This document shows positions 21,964-33,763 of a DNA stretch of 64,000 nucleotides, one piece after another. Every line of letters starts with the position of its first letter. Position 1 is the stretch's first letter. Source of the stretch: Rostratula benghalensis (Eukaryota > Chordata > Aves > Charadriiformes > Rostratulidae); contig VXAI01000020.1 of NCBI GenBank assembly GCA_013399305.1, forward strand, positions 7,014,607 through 7,078,606, in the 5' to 3' direction. The translations under genes were made by a program, and so were the position numbers. Under the pieces are notes generated by a model, which was not told where the DNA came from, did no database searches, and saw nothing but the letters and a program-made list of their open reading frames with translations.

Positions 21964-24900
21964 GCTTGATTATGTTTCTGTAATTGAGGAATGAAGCCTA
22001 AACTAGGAATGTGTCACCTAAAGCACTAGAACAAGAAGTATGGATGAGCTGAGTTTGCTTATAGTGAAGCTGGCACTGTCAGTCCTAAACTGGGAAAGGG
22101 TTCTTGCACCTGACTATTACTTTCTGAACTGGAATCTTATGAGCACCTGCAATTACTGCTGAAGAGTTTTAGATGTCCTGAAGTACTTACTTTATAATTG
22201 ACCACACTTGTTAAAGAAAATAAAAGGCTACTTTTTACTTCTAGCAATTTTTATGGTGTCATCATTTTCTGAGTTTCACAAGTTTTCCTCCTGGGGTGGT
22301 AATTTTATCAACAATGTATAGTTTATCTTTACAAATCTGCCTTTAAATGCACATTGTTTGCATATAATTCTCTCCATACAAAGAGAACCTTCTTGCTTCT
22401 CTTTGTTTTGCATCCATCATGTCCATCTCATATTTTATTTTTTTTTTTAAATCTTCATGGATGTTGTCCTGGAAATGGTCATGGCTGAAAAAAGATTCTT
22501 TTGTACCCCATGGAACAAGAGTATTTTAGATGGTGTTTTCACAGGTGTTAACTGTGAAACAGTGAGTACCCAACCTCATTAAAGCGCTTCATCTCATCAA
22601 AGAATGTTAAACAGCTGTTTTCAGCTTGCTCACAGCAGAAAAATAGAACCAATCAGCCAGTACATGTTTAATAGGGGCTGTGAATAAAGGTGAGAGAAAA
22701 CAGAGACAGTGAGCAGTATGAGCTTGTGTGTGGTGGGCTTCCACTCTTCACAGAGCTCCTTCATTGTAGTTTCTGGTTCTGAGTCTCTGATATCTTTTGG
22801 AAGGTGGTTAGGGTGCCTCTGGCATGGAAAAATACTGCTATCCAGGTAATTCTTTTTTTTTTATTGCCTGCAGCCTTAGTAACCTGTTCTCTGTTTTTGT
22901 TATCATTGAAATGGACTTCATTTTATTTAATAAAGAGTGAGATTGGAAGGGATGGGCCTTAATATAGTTTGGACCACATTGTGTAAGAAAGCTTCTTTGC
23001 CGTAGCTAGGTCAGTTGGTTTTCTCCCACAGATCTTCTGCTCTGATAAACATTAAATCTTTTGCTTATGAGGTGCTTATAAGGTTTAAAAGCTGATATTT
23101 TTTTGTTGTTGTTATTCTATCACTCTACATCCACAAGCAGGGATTCAGCCCTATTTATTCAGTTCCCTTAATCACTGTAGCATTTTTAAACCGAGTTGAT
23201 ATTGATGACATATGTAGTCACAAAGTGCAAATATTAAGTGTCATGGGGGAATTGGGATGCAAAGGCTGATGCTAGAAAGGCACTGTTTTAGGTAGGAGCT
23301 GGTGTGTGGAGGAGGTGGCAGTGGCTGTGTTACTCAGAGTTTGCAGGTGCCAGGAGCAGTGGAAAGAGGAGAGCAGTGTGTGATGCCACTGTCCCCCTTC
23401 CCTCCTGTCCATAGTGGGAGAGAAACCACGTGGTGTGAGCTGTGTGGGGGACACTGCAGGCACCAAGGCTGTTTGTGCCTGTGGTGATTCTGCTGCCTGT
23501 GCTGCCCTCCCCATTCAGCCAGTTTGAGTGCAGCATGGGGATCATAAGGACATGTCGATGAGCTGACTTCCCTGCTGTCTGCTTGGCTTCCTTTCTCACC
23601 GAGGTGAGATGTATGTAAGGACTGACTGCTGCATATATTTGCATGCACTTAAGTGATTGTGCTGGAGGATAAATCAGTGGTGGTCATGTGGTCTCTTTGT
23701 ACAGTAACCTAATACTATCCATAACTCAAAATTAAGTTACTTTCTGGTGCTCTTAGCTTGTTCTCTGGATTTCCTGGTTATACTGTAAGTGGTCCTTTCA
23801 AAACCTCTTGCCATCCCTACTGAAACAAAGATGATGAATTGTCTAACATCTTTTTATGTACTATATGACATTCCTTACTTCTAAATAATCTATTAGCAGA
23901 GAAATTGCGATAAAAGCATGACTGTGCTTCTTTGAAACATTCATCTTGACAATTTATAATCTTTCACAAAATATTTGTCATGTGTCCAAGAACAAAAATA
24001 AACCAAGAGATGGATTTTGATATTGCATCAGTGAGTTCATGCCACTTGTAGATGTTTCTCAGTAAAAAGGTATTTGAATCCCAGCTAATCAGAGTCAAAT
24101 AGGCTCAGACAAAATGTTAGGATGCTTTGGTTCTGAAGCTGAAGCATAAAAGAGCTGGAGTTCAGAGCAGGTGAGTGAGGTTACCACTGAAGCTGTCTGG
24201 AAACTCAGTAAGTTACAAACACAGGTCAGCCTAACCTGTTTTATGCTTGTCCCTGTTGCTTCAGTGGCTCAATTAGAGTCCCACAGAGAATTTTCAGTTC
24301 AGCTCCATCAAAATCAAGAGCTTGCTTCAGGAATTGTTGCCTTCCCTGGTTTTAGAGTTAAAGGTGAAGAATGGAAGCCGATTCTGCACGTAGTTCACAC
24401 CCACTGAAATAATGTGTGTTAACGTTGCATTCATTAAGCTGGTGTGAAGTTCTCTCTTGTGTTGGCAGTAGATGTTGAGGTGCATGCTGAGTGACTCTTA
24501 GTGCTTTGTGTCTCCTGTGCTGATTTAAACTAGTGCAACTTTGGAATCAGGTTGGTCATGATTCACACCTGCTTTGCTTTTGGGGCACTAGCTTATGCCT
24601 TTGTGAAAAAGGGCATCATTTGTTGCCTTTCAGAGTGCTGGTGCCATGCTGTGCTGGTCGCAGTGATGGTTCACTTCGGCTGGTCAACGTATGTTAAAAT
24701 AGATTCTCTTTCCTGCGTTAGCTGGAGCATGAATATATAAGTTAAATACCACCTCGTAGCTTTATCCTGGACAATCCTCTGAAGTTGCACCATTGGAATT
24801 ATAACTGTGACTGGATGTAGCATAAGATCAATCAGCTGATTATCACTGATGAGCCAACCACCAGTTGCTGAATCAGGACACCAAGCTGTGCCAGTTAAGA

Positions 24901-27900
24901 GGGCTGCCTTAGTAACACCAGCACTGGTACAGAACAAATACAGGTGGGGCTTTGACCCGGAGAGTCTTCACTGCTGTACTTTTTCCGGTCTCCTTAGTGT
25001 GTTGTCTTTTGGCTGCTCTTTCCTTTCTCCTTTTCTTCCACCCCTGAGCTCTTCCTCTGCTCGCACAGTGCAGTAACAGGTTGGATTTTTTGAATGATCT
25101 GCTCAGCCAGAAAAAAATGTGCCCAAGGCCTGCTTGAGGAGTTTGTCCTTTATGCCAGAGGGTTTTGTGATGTGTTGGTTTGTCTAGAGTAGAAGATAAG
25201 GTAAAGCACCTTTAAAAGGCTGAATTTTTTTAAAAATGGAAAGTATGTTAGCTTTAACAACTGAGCAGAACATAAGGAAAGGTTTACAGCTTCTGGAAAG
25301 TCAGATAACTTCAGGAATGAAATGAAGTTTATTTTTTCTCCACATATGTTTTGGCATATAAGAGATTTGTTTCTCAACAAAAAACCTGTACCTTGACACA
25401 CTCTTATGCTTTTCGTGTTCCTATTTCCTTGTTTTTGAATTTATACCTATATCTTGGCAACATTTTAAAACATATTTTATTGTCATTCTCCAAAAAGTTT
25501 TACCCAATTGTAGCCATCCGTCGCTTTCCTGTGTGTGCTTTGTCATGGGCTGCCCTCCCTCTCCCCTCAGAAAAACCACTTGAGTTTTGTATTTCAGATA
25601 AACCTCCTTCTTCCCTGATCGGTCTCTCTCTCGCTGCTCACTGAAGCTGATCTCCACACCTGTCTGCTTACAAGATTTTTTTTTTCTTCTCATGCATTTG
25701 ATGGTAATGTTGCTAAGAAGGGAAGTACAGCAGCTGTCAATGAAGTCACTTTGGGGAAATCCTATCAATGTTACTAAACAAAGCTTTTTAGAAATCACCA
25801 TTCTTTTGAGCAATTAACACCAACAGACGACGGGTTCTAAGGAAAAATAAAAAAAGTACAAAACTCTCAATCCCTTTATAGATCTCTAATTTTCCTATGT
25901 TTCTGCTCCAGCTGGTTTAATTTGTCTATCTCCAGATCCCAGGATTTACCTGCTGGGAGAATTAATTTATTAGTCCAGTTTACAGGTAGGATTGTTGAAG
26001 TTCCTTATTCTGTTTCTATTCATAGCTAAGAGTAAGTTCCCAGGCTTTTTTTTTTTTTTCAGATATTCACATTTGCACAGCACAGATCAGCACGGTTTGT
26101 GGCGTGGATCGAACCTCAGTTTGCCTGCAGCTAAGAAGCCTGTGGAGCAAAACTGAGTGTTTCTGGCATTCAAGGGACTTGCAAGACCACATTCAGTAAT
26201 CATGAGAGACAGATTCTCTGTGCACATAAATCATGTGTGTTCAGCAAGAAAATTACTATTTCATTTCAGTTTCCAAATAAGTCTCTCTTAATAGATTTTA
26301 TAGCATACCTGTAGTTCCCACAGTGATGTTTGGTTGGTTTTTTTCTCTAAGCTTTAAAGTTATGCACTGAGAATAAACCTTGAAATTACATCCTTTTCTC
26401 TTTTGTTTCCAATAATGTTGCCATAGGAAAAGGGTAGAGCATGCTCAATATAAGCATTCAGTGCTTTGATTTTTTGTTCCTCTGCTTGCGAATAATCAGA
26501 ATTCATCTGAATACACCACTAGAAAGGGAGACATTAAAAAAACTCCAAAGAGCATTCACTTTTCTTTTGCTATAATTTGAAAAGAAATAAAACTAACCCT
26601 TTGCAGACATTTCGAAACTTCAAAGTATCTTATGTATTTGTTAAAAATGCCTTCAAACATAGTGCAATGAATTTATTTTGCTTTTTTTAGATATTAAAAT
26701 TTTTAGAAACCTTTTATCTATCTTTTGGGTGGAACTTAGCTCTACTGATGACAACAGTATTTTTCACCTCACTTTTTTTTTTTTTGGTCTGTTGATGGTA
26801 GGCATTTTCATGTTCTCCCAGCCATGAAATGTATATTAGTACAGCTTTTGACACCTGGGAAGTCAGATTATGGTTTTTGGCTGGTAGGAAAAGCAGATAA
26901 AAATGATGGTTTTTCACAAATCTCTCCCAGAAAGTGCAGTGCCCCTTTTAAATTACTTCTGTCTATGTAGCAGAAAAGTGTGATGAAGCAAAAGTTTTGG
27001 CTATGTTGCTTGTGTTACCATTTGACAGAAATAAAGATATATGTGATTTTCTTTTTCTTTGTAGATGAACGTCTACAGTACACCTGTGGTCACGCACCCT
27101 GTACTTTAGTGGTTGAAGGATTTGGGTAGGGTGAGACGGTATATCAGCTTTAGGTCTTTGTCTTTTCTTTAAATTATCTCTTTTTATTTTTTCTTTTAAA
27201 TTAAAAGTTATTGATAAATGCAACTTCAAATATTAATGCCAGTAAGATTATCTGTTCTTCTGCTTTGGTCTTAGATGTAATGAGACAGTCCAATAACATG
27301 ACAACACATCTGTATTGTACCAGGTGTTTCAGCGTTCATCGAGTAGGATGGAGGGTATGAATAGATTAATTGTGGTTCTTACATATTTGTGACAGGCTGA
27401 GTTGCAGCATCACTTCTGGCTGATAAAATAAAGCATGGAGTGGCAATGTGAATGGAAAGTGACATAAAATAGTGGACATTGATTGCATGCTCAGCACAAA
27501 TACTGCATGTCAATGTCCCCTGGTGAAAAAGCACCATTTGATTATTTTTTTCCTCTTTTTTTCTATTCTAAAGTACATTTGAGCTAATTTTTCTTGTGGA
27601 TATGCATGTACAAAATGTTTTATATCCACTTGGCTTATTTGCATTGATATAAGACATAACATTGACTTCTTTGTAAGTGGCTGGACAGTAGCATTGGTAT
27701 GCTTTTGGCACGCATTTAATAGGAAATGGAGTCATTAAGATAAGTACTTTTGTATTAAAGAAAAGGAGTTTGACCTGATGTATGTCAATCCCCCCCCACA
27801 CCCCCTTATTTTGATATTTTTACCATCTAGAACCTAAAAATACAACTTGGCATTTCTGAATTGAGCTAAACTTTCTGGACTGTTGCTTTTAATCCTTTAT

Positions 27901-28292
27901 TGAACAGGTGGACAGTTTTGCTGATCTGTCATCATTTTTACTAGGTTATGGCAGTTTTTCATCATGAGAGCAAAATTCTTTTTTTATGCTTTTTAAGGTG
28001 TTTTTAGAAAATACCTGATTGTATCTGGTTCTGGAAAGCAGACAATTTTGGATTAAAGAATCAAAAATGATTCATGAACTCTGTGTATGCACTATTTCCT
28101 TATAACCGAAGGATAAGAAAACATGCTGTAGGATTTCTGGTATGTAAATACTGTCCTCTTTAAAGTATTAGAGCAAGCTGAAACTGCAAAGAAAAAAAAA
28201 AGGAAAATAGATTAGAACATTTAATACAATCTAAGCCAGTAAATCATTATCTGGAAAGAAACAAACTTGTGAATTTTAGCATGGTTTAATGT
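21964..28292. other. Mostly AT-rich non-coding stretch
   Basis: No exon is established. A GC-richer patch at about 23270-23605 has open frames on both strands and a donor-like GAG/GTGAGA at its right edge (see findings). A 14-T tract ending in CAG at 26046-26062 looks like a strong 3' splice site. A faint CR1-like box near 22938-22980 is too short to call. The remainder is AT-rich with homopolymer runs, including the C-rich tract at about 27790-27807. Confidence 0.5.
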
Positions 28293-28350
28293 ATCATAAA
28301 ATGGTTTGGGTTGAAAAGGACAAAGGGACTTTAAAGATCATTGAGTTCCT
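28293..28350 (-). mobile_element. Short decayed CR1 3' end
   Basis: About 58 bases match the reverse complement of a CR1 3' UTR: ATCATAAAATGGTTTGGGTT, then a GGGACTTTAAAGATCATTGAG box in the usual order. The tail is an old 5'-truncated insertion in reverse orientation. Confidence 0.75.
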
Positions 28351-31300
28351 ACAAATCTGAAGCATAACTTATGAGTACACTGGGATCTTTCGTTGTCTGA
28401 ACAAGATGAGATAAGTCTATGTCAGAGCTGAACGTGTTTAGCTGAAAACTGAGTAGTCATTTATTACTATGTAAACAGTTTTGGGGGTTTTTTTTGAACA
28501 CTATATTTTGTGGATGAATGAATTTGATTCAGGAGGCCTTTTCCAGTGTTCGGAAGTTGCTTTGCTATTTTCTTCTGTATGTTGAAGCTAAACAGTTCTA
28601 TTTGTCGTGCTAGGTTAACTTCAGATGTTGTCTTCCTCAGCTTCCCCATTTATGTAGCAATTCCCCTGAAAGTGAGAGCAACTCCCAGGCTTAGTTGCTG
28701 GAGCCTGGCACAAATACTAAAGCAGGCTGCAGCTAGGAAAAAAGGTAAAAAATCTGGACAGGATGGGTCAATATCTAGAAAACAGAAGAGATACACACAA
28801 CAGGGAAGGATCCTGCGTCGGGGATGAGCTGGGCTGGGTGAGATGGGGAGAACGAGGATGGGTCTAGCAGGCTTCAGCCAGCCAGAGGACTGAAAAAGGA
28901 GCTGGTGTTTAAATGTGTCCACAGTAATGAGGGAGTAGAACTGAGTCTCTGTGATTAACCAGTCCATTTAATATATAATCTGTCTCGGCTCCTTCCACTC
29001 TAAAATGTTGGCAGCTAACCTTAATTACCTCACACAAGTAGTAATTAATCTCAGTTTTTCAGTGACAATTCCTGAGATATTTACTGCATTTGGCTATATT
29101 GTACAGTTAAGTGAATTAAAAATATGGATGATCCAGTTTGATGTAGTGTTTATGGGTTTGTATCTATATTTAGTTCAGTTTGTCGTCTTTTGAATATATT
29201 TCTGTACTTGAATTCTGATAATAAAACCCCAAAACTGTATTTTTAAAATGTAATGGGACTGCACAGTCACAATAGATTTCCCCATATCATTCTGAAATTA
29301 AAACATTGCAATAACTAAAATTACTCCAGAATTGAGCTTTATAGGAACTACAGTTGAACATCCATTTAGAAGAGCTTTGAGTTACAGTAAATGACTAGAG
29401 CTGGAACTTGACTTGTTTCAGGCCAGTACATGGAGACTAGCACGCTCATTCAGAAATCCCCTGGAAAGTAATGTGCCAATATAGGAAATACAAATCAAAT
29501 ACATCTGTCCACCAATGGAGTTCTTCATAGTCACAAATTGATTTTAATGTCAGCTTCAATTTATTGTTAGATTTTTGAGGCATTTCCCAACAGACAAGGC
29601 TTTGGTGATTTTTCTCTTTTTTTTTTGTTATGAATTGAAGTGCTTAGTTTTTCCTGGGTAACACTTACTCACTGCTCTTGAGATTTGTTTCATAGTTTTT
29701 TGAAGTCTTTTGCTTTGGCTAGAAATGTTGCTCAGTTGAGTGGTGATTTTTCTATTTTTTTTTTTCTGGGAGAAAATAAGGAGCGAGGAGTGTAGGATAG
29801 CATTTCTGAAGTCGTGCAAACCCTTTGCACAGAAGCCTGTCCGAGAGCTGTCTCTGGCCAGAGGAAGCTTCTCTGGAAATATTTTTGTGTACTTGTAAAA
29901 TCAGCTGAAAAACCTACTATTTAGTTTGCACACGGTTTTTCTTTCTAGAGTCATGTTTACTTCCAGTAAATACTTGGACAAAAATAAGTGTACTTTGTGA
30001 CGTAGCTGTAGTATTTGATTAATTAGATGTTCAGAAACTAATCAATACTTAGATTTTTGCATTTCTAGGTTATTAGTAGGTAATTTCTTAAATATAATAA
30101 CCTTCCCTGTCTAAAACTGAATATGTAGCTATTTGCTTTTGCAATTTAGTATGTAGCCCTTAGTTTTTGCATCAAAATTATTTTCTCCCATATCCTTCAT
30201 TACATAATTGGGAACTCTCAGTTCATAGAATATCAATGAAATCATTGGTTTCTCATTATTGAGTAATGAACCACAGCAACTGACCAAGTAAACACCCTCA
30301 GAAATGATGTCTCAAGTCTTTTACCATAAGCCTGACAGCAGTTCAATGACTGTATCTCAGGTAATCAAACTCCATTATTATATTGGATAACTTGATCATA
30401 AATTTGATCAGTCCAAGGATGGCTCTGATTAGCTGCTAAAACAGCTTAATTGTGTAGGCATATGGTGTCATTAAGGCTCTGTTGGTGAACTATGGTTATC
30501 AAGCACTTTTCTTAAAGCCATTTAATTTCTTTATCGCAGTTCCCCAGAATGACAATATAATAAACCACCCTTCTCCTCCTTCCATGAGATGTAATAAAAA
30601 GTTTATCTTTATTTCAGGAGGGAAGAAAGAACAGTCTCAGTTCCCATCTAAATGGCTTTGTGTTGCCTGCTGTTGGTGTTAGGGTAATCCTGAACACTTT
30701 TCTAGGGGAGCAGCAAACAGTTGATTTCATCACTGTGTGACTGCACAAATGTACCCATGCCCATGAATTGATGGAATAAATTGACTATCTAGGGTTTTGG
30801 TGTGGGAATTAGCAGGGGAAGGGCAATTTGTTTCAGACTGAAGACTCTTACACATCGTTGGAGTGCTTTGAGCATCACTGTAATGTAAAAGGCTGTTGCC
30901 ACCTTCCTTCCCAATTCTCAGTTGTTCTGCTCTGGCACAGCTGCGCAGTGAAGGGGGTCATCTTTCCTGTCACGAGGAAGTGCTCTTACTGCTTTCACTG
31001 CTGAATGAAATTTCACTTGCATTTTTTTTTTTTCTTAATTTCATGAGAAAGTTTGAAAAGGGAGAGGTGGATCCATGACCCTCATTCTGCAGAGCTTTTC
31101 TGGGTAGGGAAGGAAATGGGACCTGCACTGCATGAAAAGAAGTGTTGAGGTGCTGCCTTACAGGCTGGCCTGTGTTTGTCCTTATTGCTTTGCCTGCTCC
31201 TATCCCTGAGGCAAGGATAGGCTCAGACTCAATCTGGCCTTTCCCTGTGTTCATTTTTTCACATGCTTTGGAAGAATTCTGTGTGTTATTACGTCTGTTT

Positions 31301-33717
31301 GAAAGGCTTACATCTTCGAACTGTTTCATTTTGGGGGGCTTAGCAAATAAGCTGCTAAACCTATAGAAACTGATTGCAGCTTGTATATAGCTGCTGCTCT
31401 CTATCCTGCTGTACCCTCCACAGCAACAGAATTACTAAAAGATAAGATGAACCTTTCTTTCAAGTTTAGCTTTACCAGTTTGGCACACAGCTGTTTTGAA
31501 AGTGTTATACTTCAAAAGAGGATAATGTTATTTGAACTGTGTGCTGTGAAACAGAGATGAAACAAAACCAAATGTGTTCTCTGTATTTAAGTAATACAGC
31601 ACTTCTTCTAATTACCAAAAAAATGCTAGGGCTGCACTGTAATGCAAAAAGTATGAGAAGTCTTTGGGGGGGGATGTTTTGACTATTACAGAACATTGAG
31701 GAGTGTCCATTGAGGACATAGACTACAGAGGAGCATTGATGTTATTCAATGTGTAGGTGATGTCGATGTAGATTCAAAGGTGATGAGACACCCATAAAAC
31801 TGTTGATGAGATTACGCTATGAAAAAAGATTTTTGTGATGCTTTCAGTTTATAACTGGATTATGTTGCAAGATTCAATGGTGCATAAGTAAGATCTTGTG
31901 GGAAAATTGTAACATTCATTCTTCTTCAAGAGGACAGAGAATGATGTTAAAAAACTATTAGTGTAGGGTGAACGTGTTTTTTGTTTCATTTATTGCCATC
32001 TATACAATGATTCAACAGGTAAGTAAGAATTTTAAGTCACGTGTGAAAGCTTTTACACACAGTATTTTGTGAGAACACTTGAAGAAAACATTTTTTTCCC
32101 CCGTGTTCCTGTGGGCAGTATTTGCTGACTTTCATGTGTGAAATAATTTATTTTCTTGTGAAAGAAAAGCTATTTTGAAGCAAATCATACGCTACAAGTG
32201 GCTTACAGGTGGTCTTAAAAAGCCTTAAAATGGATTTTAAAATTGTCCTGGTGGAGTGGTATTTTTCTTGTTGTGTTTGTTGAGGGTAAGATGATAACTG
32301 ACATTTATTATTCAGTAGAACTGACAAATAACAGTCTGATTTCTTTTAATACATTTTTATTATGCTCAGAGCAAGAATCTTGGGGAGTGGTTGTAGCTAC
32401 AATTTAGTCAGTAAAGAATATAAATCTGCTGCTTTGACAGCCTAATGATCTAGAAAACTAAGAAGTGGTCGATAAAGAGGTAAATGCTACTGCTCATACT
32501 CTTTTTCAAAAGAAAATATTACATCTACTGTGATAGGTAGATTCTGATTTTACGGGTGCAACAGAGTAAGTACCACAACTTGTACATTTGAAAAAAGCAA
32601 AACACATTTAACCATGTAACAAGGTTTTGCATTGTATGATATGCATAGTACAAGACATTTTCCATACCAGTGATGAAGGCCAAATGTTGTATTACTCATT
32701 AGTCCAGTTTGTGTCATGATAATAAATGTATACTGTAAAGACACTCTTCCTCCTCCTTCTCTTACCATTAACTTTAGCTGAATCAGAGGCCTGTGATTAG
32801 GTTTTCCTTGATGTCCAAGTGGTTTATTTGGGGCTTGGTTTTGGGGGTTTTTTTGGTATGCACAATCTAAGTACATTCAGTCTTTAATTACCAAGTTTTA
32901 TGTATTTCCTCCAGTAATAATGAGTAGATAATTTGTCCATTTACTGTAAGAGAAGCATGGTCAATACTTTATCTTATGGGAGTGATTTTAAGAAAGGGTG
33001 CCCTTCTCCAAGAAGATCAGGGAGGACTTTGGCTTCTGGTTTCTCATAGTCCTTTTGTCATCTGAGGATATTTTGGAACAATGGAGTGTCATTCTGGGAA
33101 TGACAATGTTGTTTCTAGAGTGGCATCGGGGAGAAACAAATAAAAGGTCTGAGAACTCAGTATGTCTTGTTGATGTAACATGAACTTGAAAATTTGAAAG
33201 TGAAATTAGCATGCATAGTGCAAGAAAGGAGAAGGAATTGTAACAGATTTATGTTTAAGTATCTTCCTGTATTTGAGGCCCTAAGGAGAGCTGTTTGTTA
33301 GCAAGGGAAATAGTTAATGCCATATATCGCAGTGATAGTTTGTAATAGTAATACATCTGACAAGACTAAGCTGACACAGTACAGTTGGCTTATTGATATA
33401 GCAATCTATTTGATGCATATATTGTACCAATCTTGGAAAGCTCTGCATCCCAGCACTCTTACCAGAGACCAGCTCAGAATACAATTGTGCAAACTACTCA
33501 CTTTGCTGGAAGTATAAAATGATGAACAATATTATCAATACACTTTTTGTTGGCTTGTCAAGAAACTTAAGTGTTTTTTTAACATTACTTACTGTGACTT
33601 TGGAGGGTATTTAATGCCTTTATCAAAACCACTTCACACACTTAGTGTATGACAAATGTAGACTTCTGTAGTAAATTAAACTTGTTCTTAATAAGTTCTG
33701 AAAAAAACCCTCTCTAT

Positions 33718-33763
33718 ATCTGTTCATTTTGTGTAGTGATAGATCTGTTCATAGTGTAGTGAT
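33718..33763. repeat. Imperfect tandem duplication, 25-bp period
   Basis: Copies starting at 33718 and 33743 share ATCTGTTCAT and GTGTAGTGAT, differing by a short T insertion between the shared words. Confidence 0.8.

Noticed and set aside
22938..22980. Possible CR1-like GATTGGAAGGGA word
   Set aside because: Only a dozen bases match well and the second conserved box is not clear, so a CR1 call is not supported.
24162..24176. Perfect splice donor CAG/GTGAGT preceded by a TATA-like CATAAAAG
   Set aside because: One such donor match is expected by chance in a window this size, and the TATA-like word is too close to leave a plausible first exon.
25421..25813. 130-codon minus-strand ORF
   Set aside because: Lysine- and serine-rich translation without any domain, no splice or promoter context, and within chance length.
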